From Sphingomonas sp. Leaf339 (lineage in GTDB: Bacteria; Pseudomonadota; Alphaproteobacteria; Sphingomonadales; Sphingomonadaceae): a DNA stretch of 64,000 nucleotides. A model generated the notes under the pieces. The model ran no database searches. It was not told where the DNA came from and saw only the letters and a program-made list of their open reading frames with translations. The DNA is taken from NCBI RefSeq assembly GCF_001426195.1, contig NZ_LMRS01000012.1, positions 186,001 to 250,000 of the forward strand. The letters are read 5' to 3'. This document shows positions 26,797 through 35,438 of this stretch, piece by piece. Position numbers and translations under genes: made by a program. Position 1 is the first letter of the stretch. The number at the start of each line of letters is the position of its first letter.

Positions 26797-27804
26797 ATGC
26801 AACGGCACCATATGAATTCGATCGATCGGGATTTGCAGGCGTTGGGCTGGGACGAGCATTTCGACCGGCAATTGTCGATCGAGGACGCCGCCTATTGCCG
26901 TCCCGTGCGAGTGATGTCAGTTCATCGCGGAAAGATCGCCATTGCCGGCGCCTGGTGGGCGGGATTCTGCTCGCCGCATATCCCCGGCGCCGCTCCGTCG
27001 GATCATCACCCGACGGTCGGCGACTGGCTGCTGATCGCCGCTGCCACACTGCAACCGGTTCGCGTCCTCGACAGGAAGAACCTGTTCAAGCGGCGTGCGC
27101 CCGGCGATCCCCGCCGCGAACAGATGATCGCCGCCAATGTCGATACGGTCTTCATCGTCGCATCGTGCAACCAGGATTTCAGCGTCGCGCGGCTGGAACG
27201 CTATCTCGTGATGGCGCGCGAGGTTGGCGTCAACGCGGTCATCGTCCTGACGAAGACCGACCTGACCGATAAGCCCGAGACCTTCGCCGAAGCGGCACGC
27301 GCGATCGAGCCGGAACTGATCGTCAAGACGGTTAATGGCCGCGATCCCGCCGATGTCGCCAGCCTTGCCGACTGGTGCGGGCCGGGCAAGACCGTCGCGC
27401 TTCTCGGCTCGTCGGGCGTCGGCAAATCGACCCTCGTCAACACCTTGCGCGGCTCCGACAGCATCGCCACGCAGGCGATCCGCGAGAATGACGGCACCGG
27501 GCGCCACACAACGACGGTTCGCGAGATGCATCGCCTCGATCAGGGTGGTTGGCTGCTCGATCTGCCCGGCATGCGGGAACTGCAACTGTCGGAAGCTGCC
27601 GGTGGTATCGCCGAAGTCTTCGACGATTTCGCCTCGGCGGCGGCGGAATGCCGGTTTTCGAACTGTTCGCACGGCAACGAGCCTGGCTGCGCCGTTCGCG
27701 CCGCGATCGAAACGGGTGAGTTGACGGTGGAGCGTCTGGAACGCTGGCGAAATCTGGCGGCGGGAGAAGACGCCCCGCATACCACGAAACGCCGGTCGCG
27801 ATAG
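26797..27804 (+). CDS. rsgA: Ribosome small-subunit biogenesis GTPase RsgA
   Basis: A 335-residue circularly permuted GTPase that checks 30S maturation. An N-terminal OB-type domain is followed by the permuted motif order: G4 VIVLTKTDL (about 145), G1 LLGSSGVGKSTLVNTL (about 198), a switch with GRHTTTVREMHRL, and G3 LDLPGMRELQ. The C-terminal zinc knuckle is CRFSNCSHGNEPGC. The ATG at 26797 or a second ATG five codons later could start translation; neither has a strong ribosome site. Confidence 0.96.
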   Translation: MQRHHMNSIDRDLQALGWDEHFDRQLSIEDAAYCRPVRVMSVHRGKIAIAGAWWAGFCSPHIPGAAPSDHHPTVGDWLLIAAATLQPVRVLDRKNLFKRRAPGDPRREQMIAANVDTVFIVASCNQDFSVARLERYLVMAREVGVNAVIVLTKTDLTDKPETFAEAARAIEPELIVKTVNGRDPADVASLADWCGPGKTVALLGSSGVGKSTLVNTLRGSDSIATQAIRENDGTGRHTTTVREMHRLDQGGWLLDLPGMRELQLSEAAGGIAEVFDDFASAAAECRFSNCSHGNEPGCAVRAAIETGELTVERLERWRNLAAGEDAPHTTKRRSR

Positions 27805-27814
27805 AGCCGGACCT

Positions 27815-29095
27815 TTATTCAACCGCCCGTGCGCGCGGTAGCATCCGCTCGACGGCAAGCACCCCCAGCGCCGACGCCGACAGGCACGCCGCCAGGAACA
27901 CCATCGGCCCCGTGTCGCTTCCCGTGCTATCTCGGATCGCCGGCACGACGGCCTGCGCGACGAACCCGCCCAGATTGCCCACCGAATTGATCGCCGCGAA
28001 CCCGGCCGCCGCCCTGGCGCCCGACAGGAAGCGGGGCGGCAACGTCCAGAATACCGGCTGACCGGCAAAGATCGCCGCCGCCGCAAGGCTCAGCAGGACG
28101 AAGCGAATCACCACGCCATCGACGATCACGCTCGCCACGAGCAGCACCGCCCCGACCAGCGCCGGCCCCGCCGCATGCCAGATCTGGTTCCGGAACCCCG
28201 CGGCATGGCGCGGCACCACCCACAGTGCCAACCCGACCAGCGTCCAGGGGATGATGTTGAGGAAGCCGTTGACGGTATTCGACACACCGAAACCGCGCAC
28301 GATCGTCGGCAGCCAATAACTCAGGCCGTACGCCGCCAGCGGAAATCCAATATAGACCAGACACAGCAACAACACCCGCCGGTCGCGCAATGTCGCCAGC
28401 GCGTGACCCTGTTCCGCCGCGGGGTGTGCTGGTGGCTCGGCCAGTTCGTTCGCCAGCCAAGCTTTCTGCTCCACCGTCAGCCAAACCACGCTATCGGGCG
28501 ACCGCGGTAACAGGAACAGCACGGCGGGGGCGAGCAGGATCGCCGGCAGACCCGTCGCCAGAAATACCCATTGCCACCCCGCCAGCCCCCAGGTGCCGCC
28601 CTGATCCAGAAGAAAGCCGCTAATCGCCGCCCCGACCCCATTGGCCACCGCGCTCGCCAGCATGAACAGCCCAACGGCGCGAGCCCGGTGCCGCGCCGGG
28701 AACCAGAGCGTCAGGACATACAGCACGCCCGGAAAGAACCCGGCCTCCGCCACGCCCAACAGAAAACGCAGGATGTAAAATGCGGTAGCATTGGGCGTGA
28801 ACGCCAGCAGCAACGTGACCACACCCCAACTGGCCATGATCCGCGCGAACCATACACGCGCACCAACGCGGTGGAGGAACAGGTTGCTCGGCACCTCGAA
28901 CAGGAAATAGCCGATGAAGAACAGCGAAGCCCCCAGCCCGAACGCTGCCTCGCTCAGCCCCAGCGCATCGACCATCTGCAATTTGGCATAGGAAATGTTC
29001 TGACGATCGATGTACGCGATCAGGTACAGCAGGCCCAGGAACGGCATCAGCCGCCACGTCACCCGGCGAACGGTCGCCTGTTCCACATCGCTCAT
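27815..29095 (-). CDS. MFS transporter, anion:cation symporter (ACS) type
   Basis: A 426-residue carrier with about 12 membrane helices. LLYLIAYIDRQNISYAKLQM and IGYFLFEVPSNLFLHRVGAR are hallmarks of the ACS branch, which imports organic anions such as hexuronates, tartrate or aromatic acids. GVAEAGFFPGVLYVLTLWFP is the conserved helix 4-5 region. ATG 29095 follows GGAGAGCGG; an in-frame extension of 11 residues upstream is unlikely. No catabolic gene lies beside it, so the substrate cannot be read from context. It converges on rsgA with ten bases between the stops. Confidence 0.9.
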   Translation of the reverse strand: MSDVEQATVRRVTWRLMPFLGLLYLIAYIDRQNISYAKLQMVDALGLSEAAFGLGASLFFIGYFLFEVPSNLFLHRVGARVWFARIMASWGVVTLLLAFTPNATAFYILRFLLGVAEAGFFPGVLYVLTLWFPARHRARAVGLFMLASAVANGVGAAISGFLLDQGGTWGLAGWQWVFLATGLPAILLAPAVLFLLPRSPDSVVWLTVEQKAWLANELAEPPAHPAAEQGHALATLRDRRVLLLCLVYIGFPLAAYGLSYWLPTIVRGFGVSNTVNGFLNIIPWTLVGLALWVVPRHAAGFRNQIWHAAGPALVGAVLLVASVIVDGVVIRFVLLSLAAAAIFAGQPVFWTLPPRFLSGARAAAGFAAINSVGNLGGFVAQAVVPAIRDSTGSDTGPMVFLAACLSASALGVLAVERMLPRARAVE

Positions 29096-29150
29096 CCGCT
29101 CTCCTTCGGCGGCCCTATCTGCCGCCAAGCCGCCTGAACCTGTGGAAACA

Positions 29151-29226
29151 TGGTGCCGGTTGCAGGAATCGAACCCGCGACCTTCGGTTTACAAAACCGC
29201 TGCTCTACCAGCTGAGCTAAACCGGC
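29151..29226 (-). tRNA. tRNA-Thr (anticodon UGU)
   Basis: On the minus strand 76 bases fold as a cloverleaf. The acceptor arm is GCCGGTT/AACCGGC, the D-arm GCTC/GAGC, the anticodon loop TTTGTAA with TGT at positions 34-36, the T-arm GCGGG/CCTGC with loop TTCGATT, and the 3' end is ACCA with CCA encoded. The first anticodon-stem pair is a G-A mismatch (GCGGT against ACCGA); the other four pairs are normal. It reads ACA and, by wobble, other Thr codons. Confidence 0.95.
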
Positions 29227-29243
29227 GCGGAGGTCCCCATGCG

Positions 29244-29987
29244 TCAAGCGACGCCGAAGGTCCAGCCCTCCGTTTGCGCAATCTGCGTCGTCATCGCGGC
29301 CGGGTGCCACAGACCGTCTTCGTCCGCCCGCCCGCGCAGCCACGCGGCGGTCACGATCGCGTCGGTGGCGTGGTCGTCGTAGCGCTCCAGCGGTCGATGG
29401 GCTTTCGATCCCAGCACCGCGAGCGCGGCATCCAGCGCCACCGCATCGCGAATCTTGCTGCGACCCTTGCGCATCCCGGCGGCCCGCGCCGCGATCGCCG
29501 TGTAGATCTCGACCACCACCGGTCCTGAGTCCGGCACCGGATCGAACGGCCACACCGGCATGTGCGGCGCCAGCGCGTGGAGCAATCGCATGCCCGCGAA
29601 ACTCGCCTTCGCCACCTGCGCTGCGCCGATCGCGTCGAACACCGTAGACGGCTTGCGCCCACCCTCCGCCAGCAATTCGCATATCCGCCAGTGTAGGAAT
29701 GACGCCTTGGCGCCATCCGCCGCCCCCAGATAGAAATGCCGCCCCCGCCGCCGTTCCAGAAACGACGCCGCTCCCAGATCGGGATCGTCGCACTCCGCCT
29801 CTACATAAGCCCACAGCGCGCGCGCATCGGCGGTCGGCGGCTCGCCCGGCAGATGCGCACCCCGTTCAACGAACGGCGCGGAGAAGCTGAAGTCGAACCC
29901 GACCAGCAACGACGTCCCTCGCTGGGCCATCAGCCAGTCCAGCACCCCGCCGCGCGACCAGACGCCCCCCGGCGCCTCAATCAGCAC
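29244..29987 (-). CDS. RNase H-fold protein (DUF429-like), start codon unclear
   Basis: At least 247 residues. Conserved acidic motifs of an RNase H-like fold are visible: VGFDFSFSAPF in the middle and RYDDHATDAIVTAAWLRG near the end. The only standard start is a GTG at 29987, but the same frame continues upstream to 30080 and encodes RFAAIDWSGAKG, which looks like the first strand with its acidic residue. That stretch begins at an ACG (30078-30080) where an ATG would be expected and contains no ATG, GTG or TTG. The gene follows the MmcQ/YjbR gene on the same strand. Function unknown. Confidence 0.75.
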   Translation of the reverse strand: MLIEAPGGVWSRGGVLDWLMAQRGTSLLVGFDFSFSAPFVERGAHLPGEPPTADARALWAYVEAECDDPDLGAASFLERRRGRHFYLGAADGAKASFLHWRICELLAEGGRKPSTVFDAIGAAQVAKASFAGMRLLHALAPHMPVWPFDPVPDSGPVVVEIYTAIAARAAGMRKGRSKIRDAVALDAALAVLGSKAHRPLERYDDHATDAIVTAAWLRGRADEDGLWHPAAMTTQIAQTEGWTFGVA

Positions 29988-30087
29988 CGGCGCCGCATCG
30001 CCCGTCCCGCACAGCGCGACGGCGATGCCGTGATGTCGCGTTCCCTTCGCCCCCGACCAGTCGATCGCGGCAAAACGCGTGAAGCGA

Positions 30088-30429
30088 TCAGGGACGATCG
30101 CCGAAAACCTTGCGTCGGGTGATCGAGGCCATATCCCACCACGCCCGCGTCACGACCACTCGCACGCGGTCGGCATCGGCGGTGCCATAGCGGACCAGCA
30201 AGCCCGGCCACCTTTCATAATGCGGCGTCTGCCAGAAGGTCACGGGATCGGTATCGATCAGCACCTCCTTTTCGGCGAACGGACTGCGTACGTGGAAGCT
30301 GCCTGCCTCATGCCCGGATGACACGAACATACTGCCACCCGTCTTGATCGCCGGCCGCCCGTACGAGGTGGATGCCTCGGTATGCGGCAGCGTCAGGGCA
30401 AACGCCGCGACCTCCGCCCAATCCTTCAC
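30088..30429 (-). CDS. MmcQ/YjbR family protein
   Basis: A 113-residue protein with the CyaY-like YjbR fold. Typical features are the N-terminal helix VAAFALTLPHTEASTSYGRP, a beta sheet with KTGGSMFVSSG and the closing WWDMASITRRKVFG. YjbR homologues are proposed DNA-binding or iron-binding proteins but have no established function. The gene starts at GTG 30429, with no ATG available. The stop at 30088 lies seven bases before the ACG that may begin the RNase H-fold protein, so coupling is possible. Confidence 0.85.
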   Translation of the reverse strand: MKDWAEVAAFALTLPHTEASTSYGRPAIKTGGSMFVSSGHEAGSFHVRSPFAEKEVLIDTDPVTFWQTPHYERWPGLLVRYGTADADRVRVVVTRAWWDMASITRRKVFGDRP

Positions 30430-30468
30430 CGGATCGCGTCCGCAGGAACCGCCGGCACCAGCCTAAGC

Positions 30469-31797
30469 CTAATCACGTTTCGCATGTCGCATCTCTTCCC
30501 ACCACGCCATCCGTTCCGCCACCCGCTTCTCATGCCCGCGTCCGCTGGGTTCGTAGAAGCGCTGCGGCGCCATTCCTTCGGGCCAGTAATCCGCGCCGGA
30601 GAATGCCTCCTCGGTGTCATGGTCGTATTCGTATCCCGCACCGTACCCCATGTCGCGCATCAGCTTCGTCGGCGCGCCCAGGATATGCTTGGGCGGGCTG
30701 AGCGATCCGCCTTCCTTCGCGGCTCGCCACGCCGCCTTCTGCGCAGTATAGATGGCGTTCGATTTGGGTGCGGTCGCCAGATACAGGCACGCTTGCACGA
30801 TCGCCAGTTCCCCCTCCGGGCTGCCCAGGAAATCATACGTGTCCTTGGCGGCGATGCACTGCACCAGCGCCTGCGGATCGGCCAAGCCGATGTCTTCCAC
30901 CGCCGCCCGCGTCAGCCGGCGCAGTACATAGAGCGGCTCTTCCCCCGCCACCAGCATCCGCGCCATGTAATACAGCGCCGCCTGCGGATCGGACCCCCGG
31001 ATCGATTTGTGAAGCGCCGAGATCAGGCCGTAATGCCCCTCGCGATCCTTGTCGTACACCGCCACCCGCCGCTGGAGGAGCGCCGACAGCCCGGCAGGAT
31101 CGAGCGGGGCGGGCAGATCGATCGCGAACAACGTCTCCGCCTGATTGAGCAGGAAACGGCCATCGCCATCCGCACTGGCGATCAATGCGTCACGCGCGGC
31201 GGGATCAAGGGGCAGAGGACGATCCTCCACCTCTTCCGCCCGCGTCAGTAACTGGTCCAGCGCCGCCCGGTCCAGCCGGTGCAGGATCAGCACCTGCGCG
31301 CGACTGAGCAACGCGGCATTGAGTTCGAACGACGGGTTCTCCGTTGTCGCTCCCACCAATGTCACCGTCCCATCCTCGACAAAGGGCAGAAAGCCATCCT
31401 GCTGCGCGCGGTTGAACCGATGGATCTCGTCCACGAACAGCAACGTGCGCTTGCCCGTCCGGCCATGATCCTTCGCCTCGGCGAACGCCTTTTTCAGGTC
31501 GGCGACACCGGAGAAGACCGCCGAGATACTGGTGAAGCGCAGCCCCACCGCGTCCGCCAGCAACCGCGCGATCGTCGTCTTGCCCGTCCCCGGCGGTCCC
31601 CACAGGATCATCGACGACAGCCGTCCGGCGGCTACCATCCGCCCGATCGCGCCGTCCGAGCCGGTCAGATGGTCCTGGCCAACGACCTCGGTCAGCGTGC
31701 GCGGCCTCAGCCGGTCGGCCAATGGCGCATCGGCGGGAGGTATGTCGGTGGGGGCAGGGGGTTCGAACCCGGCAAACAGGTCGGCCATCGCCGCCAT
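30469..31797 (-). CDS. rarA: Replication-associated recombination protein A (MgsA/RarA AAA ATPase)
   Basis: A 442-residue clamp-loader-like AAA+ ATPase that acts at stalled forks with SSB. Features: RPRTLTEVVGQDHLTG, Walker A LWGPPGTGKTTIARLLAD, Walker B LLFVDEIHRFNRAQQDGFLP, sensor 1 GATTENPSFELNAALLSR, then the helical and tetramerisation domains (HYGLISALHKSIRGSDPQAA, PNRSG-like YEPSGRGHEKRV). Full length for the family. A PadR-type regulator gene is divergent from it. Confidence 0.96.
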   Translation of the reverse strand: MAAMADLFAGFEPPAPTDIPPADAPLADRLRPRTLTEVVGQDHLTGSDGAIGRMVAAGRLSSMILWGPPGTGKTTIARLLADAVGLRFTSISAVFSGVADLKKAFAEAKDHGRTGKRTLLFVDEIHRFNRAQQDGFLPFVEDGTVTLVGATTENPSFELNAALLSRAQVLILHRLDRAALDQLLTRAEEVEDRPLPLDPAARDALIASADGDGRFLLNQAETLFAIDLPAPLDPAGLSALLQRRVAVYDKDREGHYGLISALHKSIRGSDPQAALYYMARMLVAGEEPLYVLRRLTRAAVEDIGLADPQALVQCIAAKDTYDFLGSPEGELAIVQACLYLATAPKSNAIYTAQKAAWRAAKEGGSLSPPKHILGAPTKLMRDMGYGAGYEYDHDTEEAFSGADYWPEGMAPQRFYEPSGRGHEKRVAERMAWWEEMRHAKRD

Positions 31798-31840
31798 CTA
31801 AGGGACCGGTCGGCGCTCGTCACGCATTTGCTATGAAGTT

Positions 31841-31897
31841 ATATCTTGAACGGGTCTTGCCGATAGATCAGTCAGATATATCTTGGACGTATCAAGA
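31841..31897 (+). promoter_or_regulatory. Repeated TATATCTTG elements upstream of the PadR-type regulator, likely operator
   Basis: ATATCTTG occurs at 31841-31848 and 31878-31885 (37 bases apart), and the second copy forms an inverted repeat TCTTG-GACGTAT-CAAGA (31881-31897). A partial copy GTCTTG lies between. The cluster ends 17 bases before the PadR-type start codon and sits in the divergent gap to rarA. Autoregulation of PadR proteins through such repeats is common, which supports the call, but binding is inferred. Confidence 0.45.
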
Positions 31898-31914
31898 CAC
31901 AGCAAGGACGTTTC

Positions 31915-32496
31915 ATGTTTCCCCATCATCATCAAGAACACAAATGCGGACCCCGTGGCGGCCGCTGGCAGCGCGGCCCGATGTCGGTCGAATGGTCGTT
32001 CACCGGACCGGAGCGTGGCGGTGGCGGCCGGCGCGGTCGCATGTTCGATGGCGGCGAACTGCGCCTCCTCCTCCTTCGCCTGATCGCCGATCAACCGCGC
32101 CACGGGTACGATCTGATCCGCGAAATCGAAGCGATGACCGCCGGCGCCTATGCCCCCAGTCCGGGCGTCGTCTATCCTACGCTGACCCTGCTCGACGAAA
32201 TGGGCTTGATCGGCGAACAACAGTCGGAAGGCGCCAAGAAGCGCTTCGCGATCACCGACGCCGGCTCAGCGCATCTGGCCGAGCGGTCGGAACAGGTTGC
32301 GGGCCTGCTCGACCGGCTCCGCGCGCTGGGTGAGCATCGCGAGCGGACGGACGGCGCACCGATCCGGCGGGCGATGGGCAATCTGAAGGTCGCCCTGTCC
32401 GACCGGCTGGGCCGCGGCGAGTGTTCGGAGGAGACGCTGCACGACGTCGCTGCGTTGATCGACGAGGTTGCCCAGAAGATCGAGCGACTGCGGTGA
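31915..32496 (+). CDS. PadR-family regulator resembling metal-responsive YqjI
   Basis: A 193-residue winged-helix repressor. Residues 1-15 carry a His/Cys cluster (H4, H5, H6, H9, C11), then a Gly/Arg linker (GGGGRRGRMFDGGELRLLLL). The PadR domain has HGYDLIREIEAMTAGAYAPS and PGVVYPTLTLLDEMGLI, and a C-terminal dimer helix follows. This layout, including the His-rich head and GELRL start, closely resembles E. coli YqjI, a nickel-responsive repressor of the ferric reductase gene yqjH. Here the downstream partner is a DUF2218 gene overlapping by four bases (GTGA). AAGGA lies upstream of the ATG. Confidence 0.88.
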   Translation: MFPHHHQEHKCGPRGGRWQRGPMSVEWSFTGPERGGGGRRGRMFDGGELRLLLLRLIADQPRHGYDLIREIEAMTAGAYAPSPGVVYPTLTLLDEMGLIGEQQSEGAKKRFAITDAGSAHLAERSEQVAGLLDRLRALGEHRERTDGAPIRRAMGNLKVALSDRLGRGECSEETLHDVAALIDEVAQKIERLR

Positions 32497-32786
32497 GCGT
32501 CTCGGTCGCCCGCGTGCCGACGCAGTCGGCCAGTCGCTACCTTCAGCAACTAGCCAAACACTGGAGCCACAAGATGGAGGTGGCCTTCACGGCCGAGGAA
32601 GGGACGATCATTTTTCCGAACGGCGCCCGCCTCGTCATGCGGGCGGCCAGCGATACGCTGGATGTCGAACTGTCCGTGCAGGATGATGGTGACATGGTGC
32701 GGATGCGCGACGTGGTGTCCAGCCACCTCGACCGCTTCGCCTTTCGCGAGGCTCCGTTGACGTTCGAATGGCAGACCGCCGGCTGA
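32493..32786 (+). CDS. DUF2218 domain-containing protein
   Basis: A 97-residue protein of the DUF2218 family: VPTQSASRYLQQLAKHWSHK, then TIIFPNGARLVMRAASD, ending with VVSSHLDRFAFREAPLTFEW. Family members are usually found beside siderophore-interacting reductases, suggesting a part in iron handling; no such reductase is here. The GTG start (32493) overlaps the stop of the PadR gene, so the two are translated together. It converges on the glycosyltransferase gene with seven bases between stops. Confidence 0.85.
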   Translation: MSVSVARVPTQSASRYLQQLAKHWSHKMEVAFTAEEGTIIFPNGARLVMRAASDTLDVELSVQDDGDMVRMRDVVSSHLDRFAFREAPLTFEWQTAG

Positions 32787-32793
32787 CCTGCGG

Positions 32794-33939
32794 TTATCGG
32801 CGCGCCATCACCGCCAGATAGGCGTCGAGCACCGCCTCGTTGATCGTATCCCAGCGATAGGTCGCCGCCTTCGCATGGCCGGCGGCACCCATCGCCAGGC
32901 GCAGCGCCGGATCGGCAACGATCCGGCCGATCGCATCGGCATAGGCCGCCGCGTCGCGGGGCGAGACGAGGAAACCTGTCTTGCCCTCGTCGACGAGGTC
33001 GCTGGCCCCGGTCGCCCGCGCGGCGACGACGGGAACGCCGGCCGCCATCGCCTCCAGCGTCACGTTGCCGAACGTTTCGGTAACCGACGGATTGAAGAAC
33101 ACGTCCATCGACGCGACCGCCCGACCCAGCGCCTCGCCGCGTTGAAACCCGGCGAATTTGGCGGTCGGCACCTGCCCGGCGAACCATTCGCGCGCCGGCC
33201 CGTCGCCGATCACCAGCACCTCATGCGGCACGCCCCGCGCGCTCAACGCCTTGGCGACCTCGGCGAACACGTCGAGGCCCTTTTCCTTCACCAACCGGCC
33301 GAGGAAACCGATCGCCACCGCCTGGTCCGGAATGCCAAGTTCGCGCCGCCACGTCGCATCGCGCTGCGCAGGATTGAAACGGTCATGATTCACGCCCCGC
33401 GACCAGATGTCGATCGGCGTCGTCACACCCCATTGCCGCAGGATGGTCGCGATACCGGGTGTCGGCACCAGCACCTCATCGCACCGCCCATAAAAGCGCG
33501 CCAGCAGCCGTTCGATCGGCCGTTCGAGAATGCTCAGGCCATAATAGCGTGGATAGGTCTCGAACCGGGTGTGCAACGATGCGACGACGGGAATACCCTT
33601 CCGCCTACCCCAGCTGACCGCCCGGTGTCCCAGCAATTCCGGCGCGGATACATGCACGATGTTGGGCGCGAACGCTGCCAGGTCGCGCTTCACGCTGCCC
33701 GACAGTCCGCGCGCCATCCGATACTCGCCGCGACCCGCCGGCAACGGGATCGCGGGTACGTCGACCAGATCGCCCGTCGCCGGGAAAGCCGGGTTGGCGA
33801 CGGTCGGCGAATAGACCCGCACTGCGACGCCGCGCGACAGCAAATGCCCCACCAGCAGGTTCAGCGCCTGATTGGCCCCGTCCCGTACATAGTTATAGTT
33901 GCCGCTGAATAGGGCGACGCGGAGGTCGGATGCCTGCAT
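32794..33939 (-). CDS. Glycosyltransferase family 4 (GT-B fold)
   Basis: A 381-residue retaining glycosyltransferase. The N-terminal domain starts RVALFSGNYNYVRDGANQAL. The C-terminal nucleotide-sugar domain has IGFLGRLVKEKGLDVFAEVA, VLVIGDGPAREWFAG, and the E-x7-E signature region NPSVTETFGNVTLEAMAAG. Closest in character to GDP-mannose-dependent mannosyltransferases of the MgtA/PimB type, so a glycolipid or exopolysaccharide acceptor is plausible. I begin at ATG 33939; about 52 upstream residues are artefactual. radA is divergent, 104 bases away. Confidence 0.88.
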   Translation of the reverse strand: MQASDLRVALFSGNYNYVRDGANQALNLLVGHLLSRGVAVRVYSPTVANPAFPATGDLVDVPAIPLPAGRGEYRMARGLSGSVKRDLAAFAPNIVHVSAPELLGHRAVSWGRRKGIPVVASLHTRFETYPRYYGLSILERPIERLLARFYGRCDEVLVPTPGIATILRQWGVTTPIDIWSRGVNHDRFNPAQRDATWRRELGIPDQAVAIGFLGRLVKEKGLDVFAEVAKALSARGVPHEVLVIGDGPAREWFAGQVPTAKFAGFQRGEALGRAVASMDVFFNPSVTETFGNVTLEAMAAGVPVVAARATGASDLVDEGKTGFLVSPRDAAAYADAIGRIVADPALRLAMGAAGHAKAATYRWDTINEAVLDAYLAVMARR

Positions 33940-34043
33940 GGAGCGGCGCGGATAGCGCCGCGATGGCCCAAATGCCACCATCCATCGCATCCGTTCGCTT
34001 GCTGCGGATTGTGTTCCCGTATCGTTCCGCCTAGATCGGCGGC

Positions 34044-35426
34044 ATGGCGAAACCGCAAAAGCGATATGTGTGCCAGGCGTGCGGCTCGGTCGCATCCCGC
34101 TGGCAGGGGCAGTGCGCGGACTGTTCCGAATGGAACACGCTGGTCGAGGAGGCGGGCGCGGTCGTCACGCCATTTGCGGCCAAGCATAACCTCCAGGGCG
34201 GTGGCCGCTCGGTCGTCCTGACCTCGCTCGATGCGGAGGTCACGCTGCCCGAACGGATGGTGACCGGCATCGCCGAATTCGACCGCGCGCTCGGCGGCGG
34301 CTTCGTCGAAGGCTCGGCGACGCTGATCGGCGGCGATCCAGGCATCGGCAAATCGACGCTGTTGCTGCAGGCTGCCGCCCGGATGGCGCTCGCCGGCCAC
34401 TCGGTCGCCTATGTCTCGGGCGAGGAAGCGGCCGATCAGGTCCGCCTGCGTGCCCGACGCCTCGGTCTCGGCAATGCCCCCGTGCAACTCGCGGCGGCCA
34501 GTTCCACCCGGGACATCCTGACGACGCTATCAACCGGCGCGCCGCCCGCGCTGCTCGTGATCGATTCGATCCAGACGATGCATTCCGACCTGATCGAGGG
34601 CGCGCCCGGCACCGTCAGCCAGGTCCGCGCCTCCGCCCAGGAATTGATCCGCTTCGCCAAGGAACGCGGCACCGCGTTGGTGCTGGTCGGCCACGTCACC
34701 AAGGACGGCACGATCGCCGGGCCCCGCGTCCTCGAACATATGGTCGACACCGTGCTGGCGTTCGAGGGGGAGCGATCGCACCAGTATCGCATCCTGCGCG
34801 CCATCAAGAACCGCTTCGGCGGCACTGACGAGATCGGCGTCTTCTCGATGCAGAGCGAGGGACTGGCCGAGGTCGCCAACCCCTCTGCCCTGTTCCTTAC
34901 CCACCGCGAAGAGGGCGTGACCGGCGCCACCGTCTTCCCCGCGCTGGAAGGGACGCGGCCCGTACTGGTCGAAATCCAGGCGCTCGTCGTCCGCCTCGCC
35001 AGCGGCGCCACCCCGCGCCGGGCGGTAGTCGGCTGGGACTCCGGCCGCCTCGCGATGATCCTCGCCGTGCTGGAGGCCCGCTGCGGCCTCAGCTTTTCGA
35101 CCGCGGAGGTCTATCTCAACATCGCCGGCGGCTACCGCGTGCAGGACCCCGCCGCCGATCTCGCCGTCGCGGCCGCGCTGGTGTCCGCCCTGTCGGAACG
35201 CCCCGTGCCATCGGAATCGGTCGCCTTTGGCGAGGTCGCTCTTTCCGGTGAACTCCGCCCCGTCGCCCACGGTCCGCTTCGCCTGAAGGAAGCCGGCAAG
35301 CTCGGTTTCGAACGCGCCCTCGTCCCCATCGCGGTCGCGAAGGACGGCAAGGGAGAGGGGGCGATGCATCTCACAGGCTTCCGCACGCTCGGCCAGTTCG
35401 TTGACCATATGCTGGGGCGCGGGTAG
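34044..35426 (+). CDS. radA: DNA repair protein RadA (Sms)
   Basis: A 460-residue RecA-like ATPase that drives branch migration in recombination. The N-terminal zinc finger CQACGSVASRWQGQCADC is followed by Walker A GGDPGIGKSTLLLQ, Walker B LLVIDSIQTM, the RadA-specific KNRFGGTDEIGVF and a Lon-type C-terminal domain (VYLNIAGGYRVQDPAADLAV). Normal length. It leads a plus-strand run with cvpA, a NifU-like gene and a cation antiporter. Confidence 0.97.
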   Translation: MAKPQKRYVCQACGSVASRWQGQCADCSEWNTLVEEAGAVVTPFAAKHNLQGGGRSVVLTSLDAEVTLPERMVTGIAEFDRALGGGFVEGSATLIGGDPGIGKSTLLLQAAARMALAGHSVAYVSGEEAADQVRLRARRLGLGNAPVQLAAASSTRDILTTLSTGAPPALLVIDSIQTMHSDLIEGAPGTVSQVRASAQELIRFAKERGTALVLVGHVTKDGTIAGPRVLEHMVDTVLAFEGERSHQYRILRAIKNRFGGTDEIGVFSMQSEGLAEVANPSALFLTHREEGVTGATVFPALEGTRPVLVEIQALVVRLASGATPRRAVVGWDSGRLAMILAVLEARCGLSFSTAEVYLNIAGGYRVQDPAADLAVAAALVSALSERPVPSESVAFGEVALSGELRPVAHGPLRLKEAGKLGFERALVPIAVAKDGKGEGAMHLTGFRTLGQFVDHMLGRG

Positions 35427-35438
35427 GCGAATGGACCC

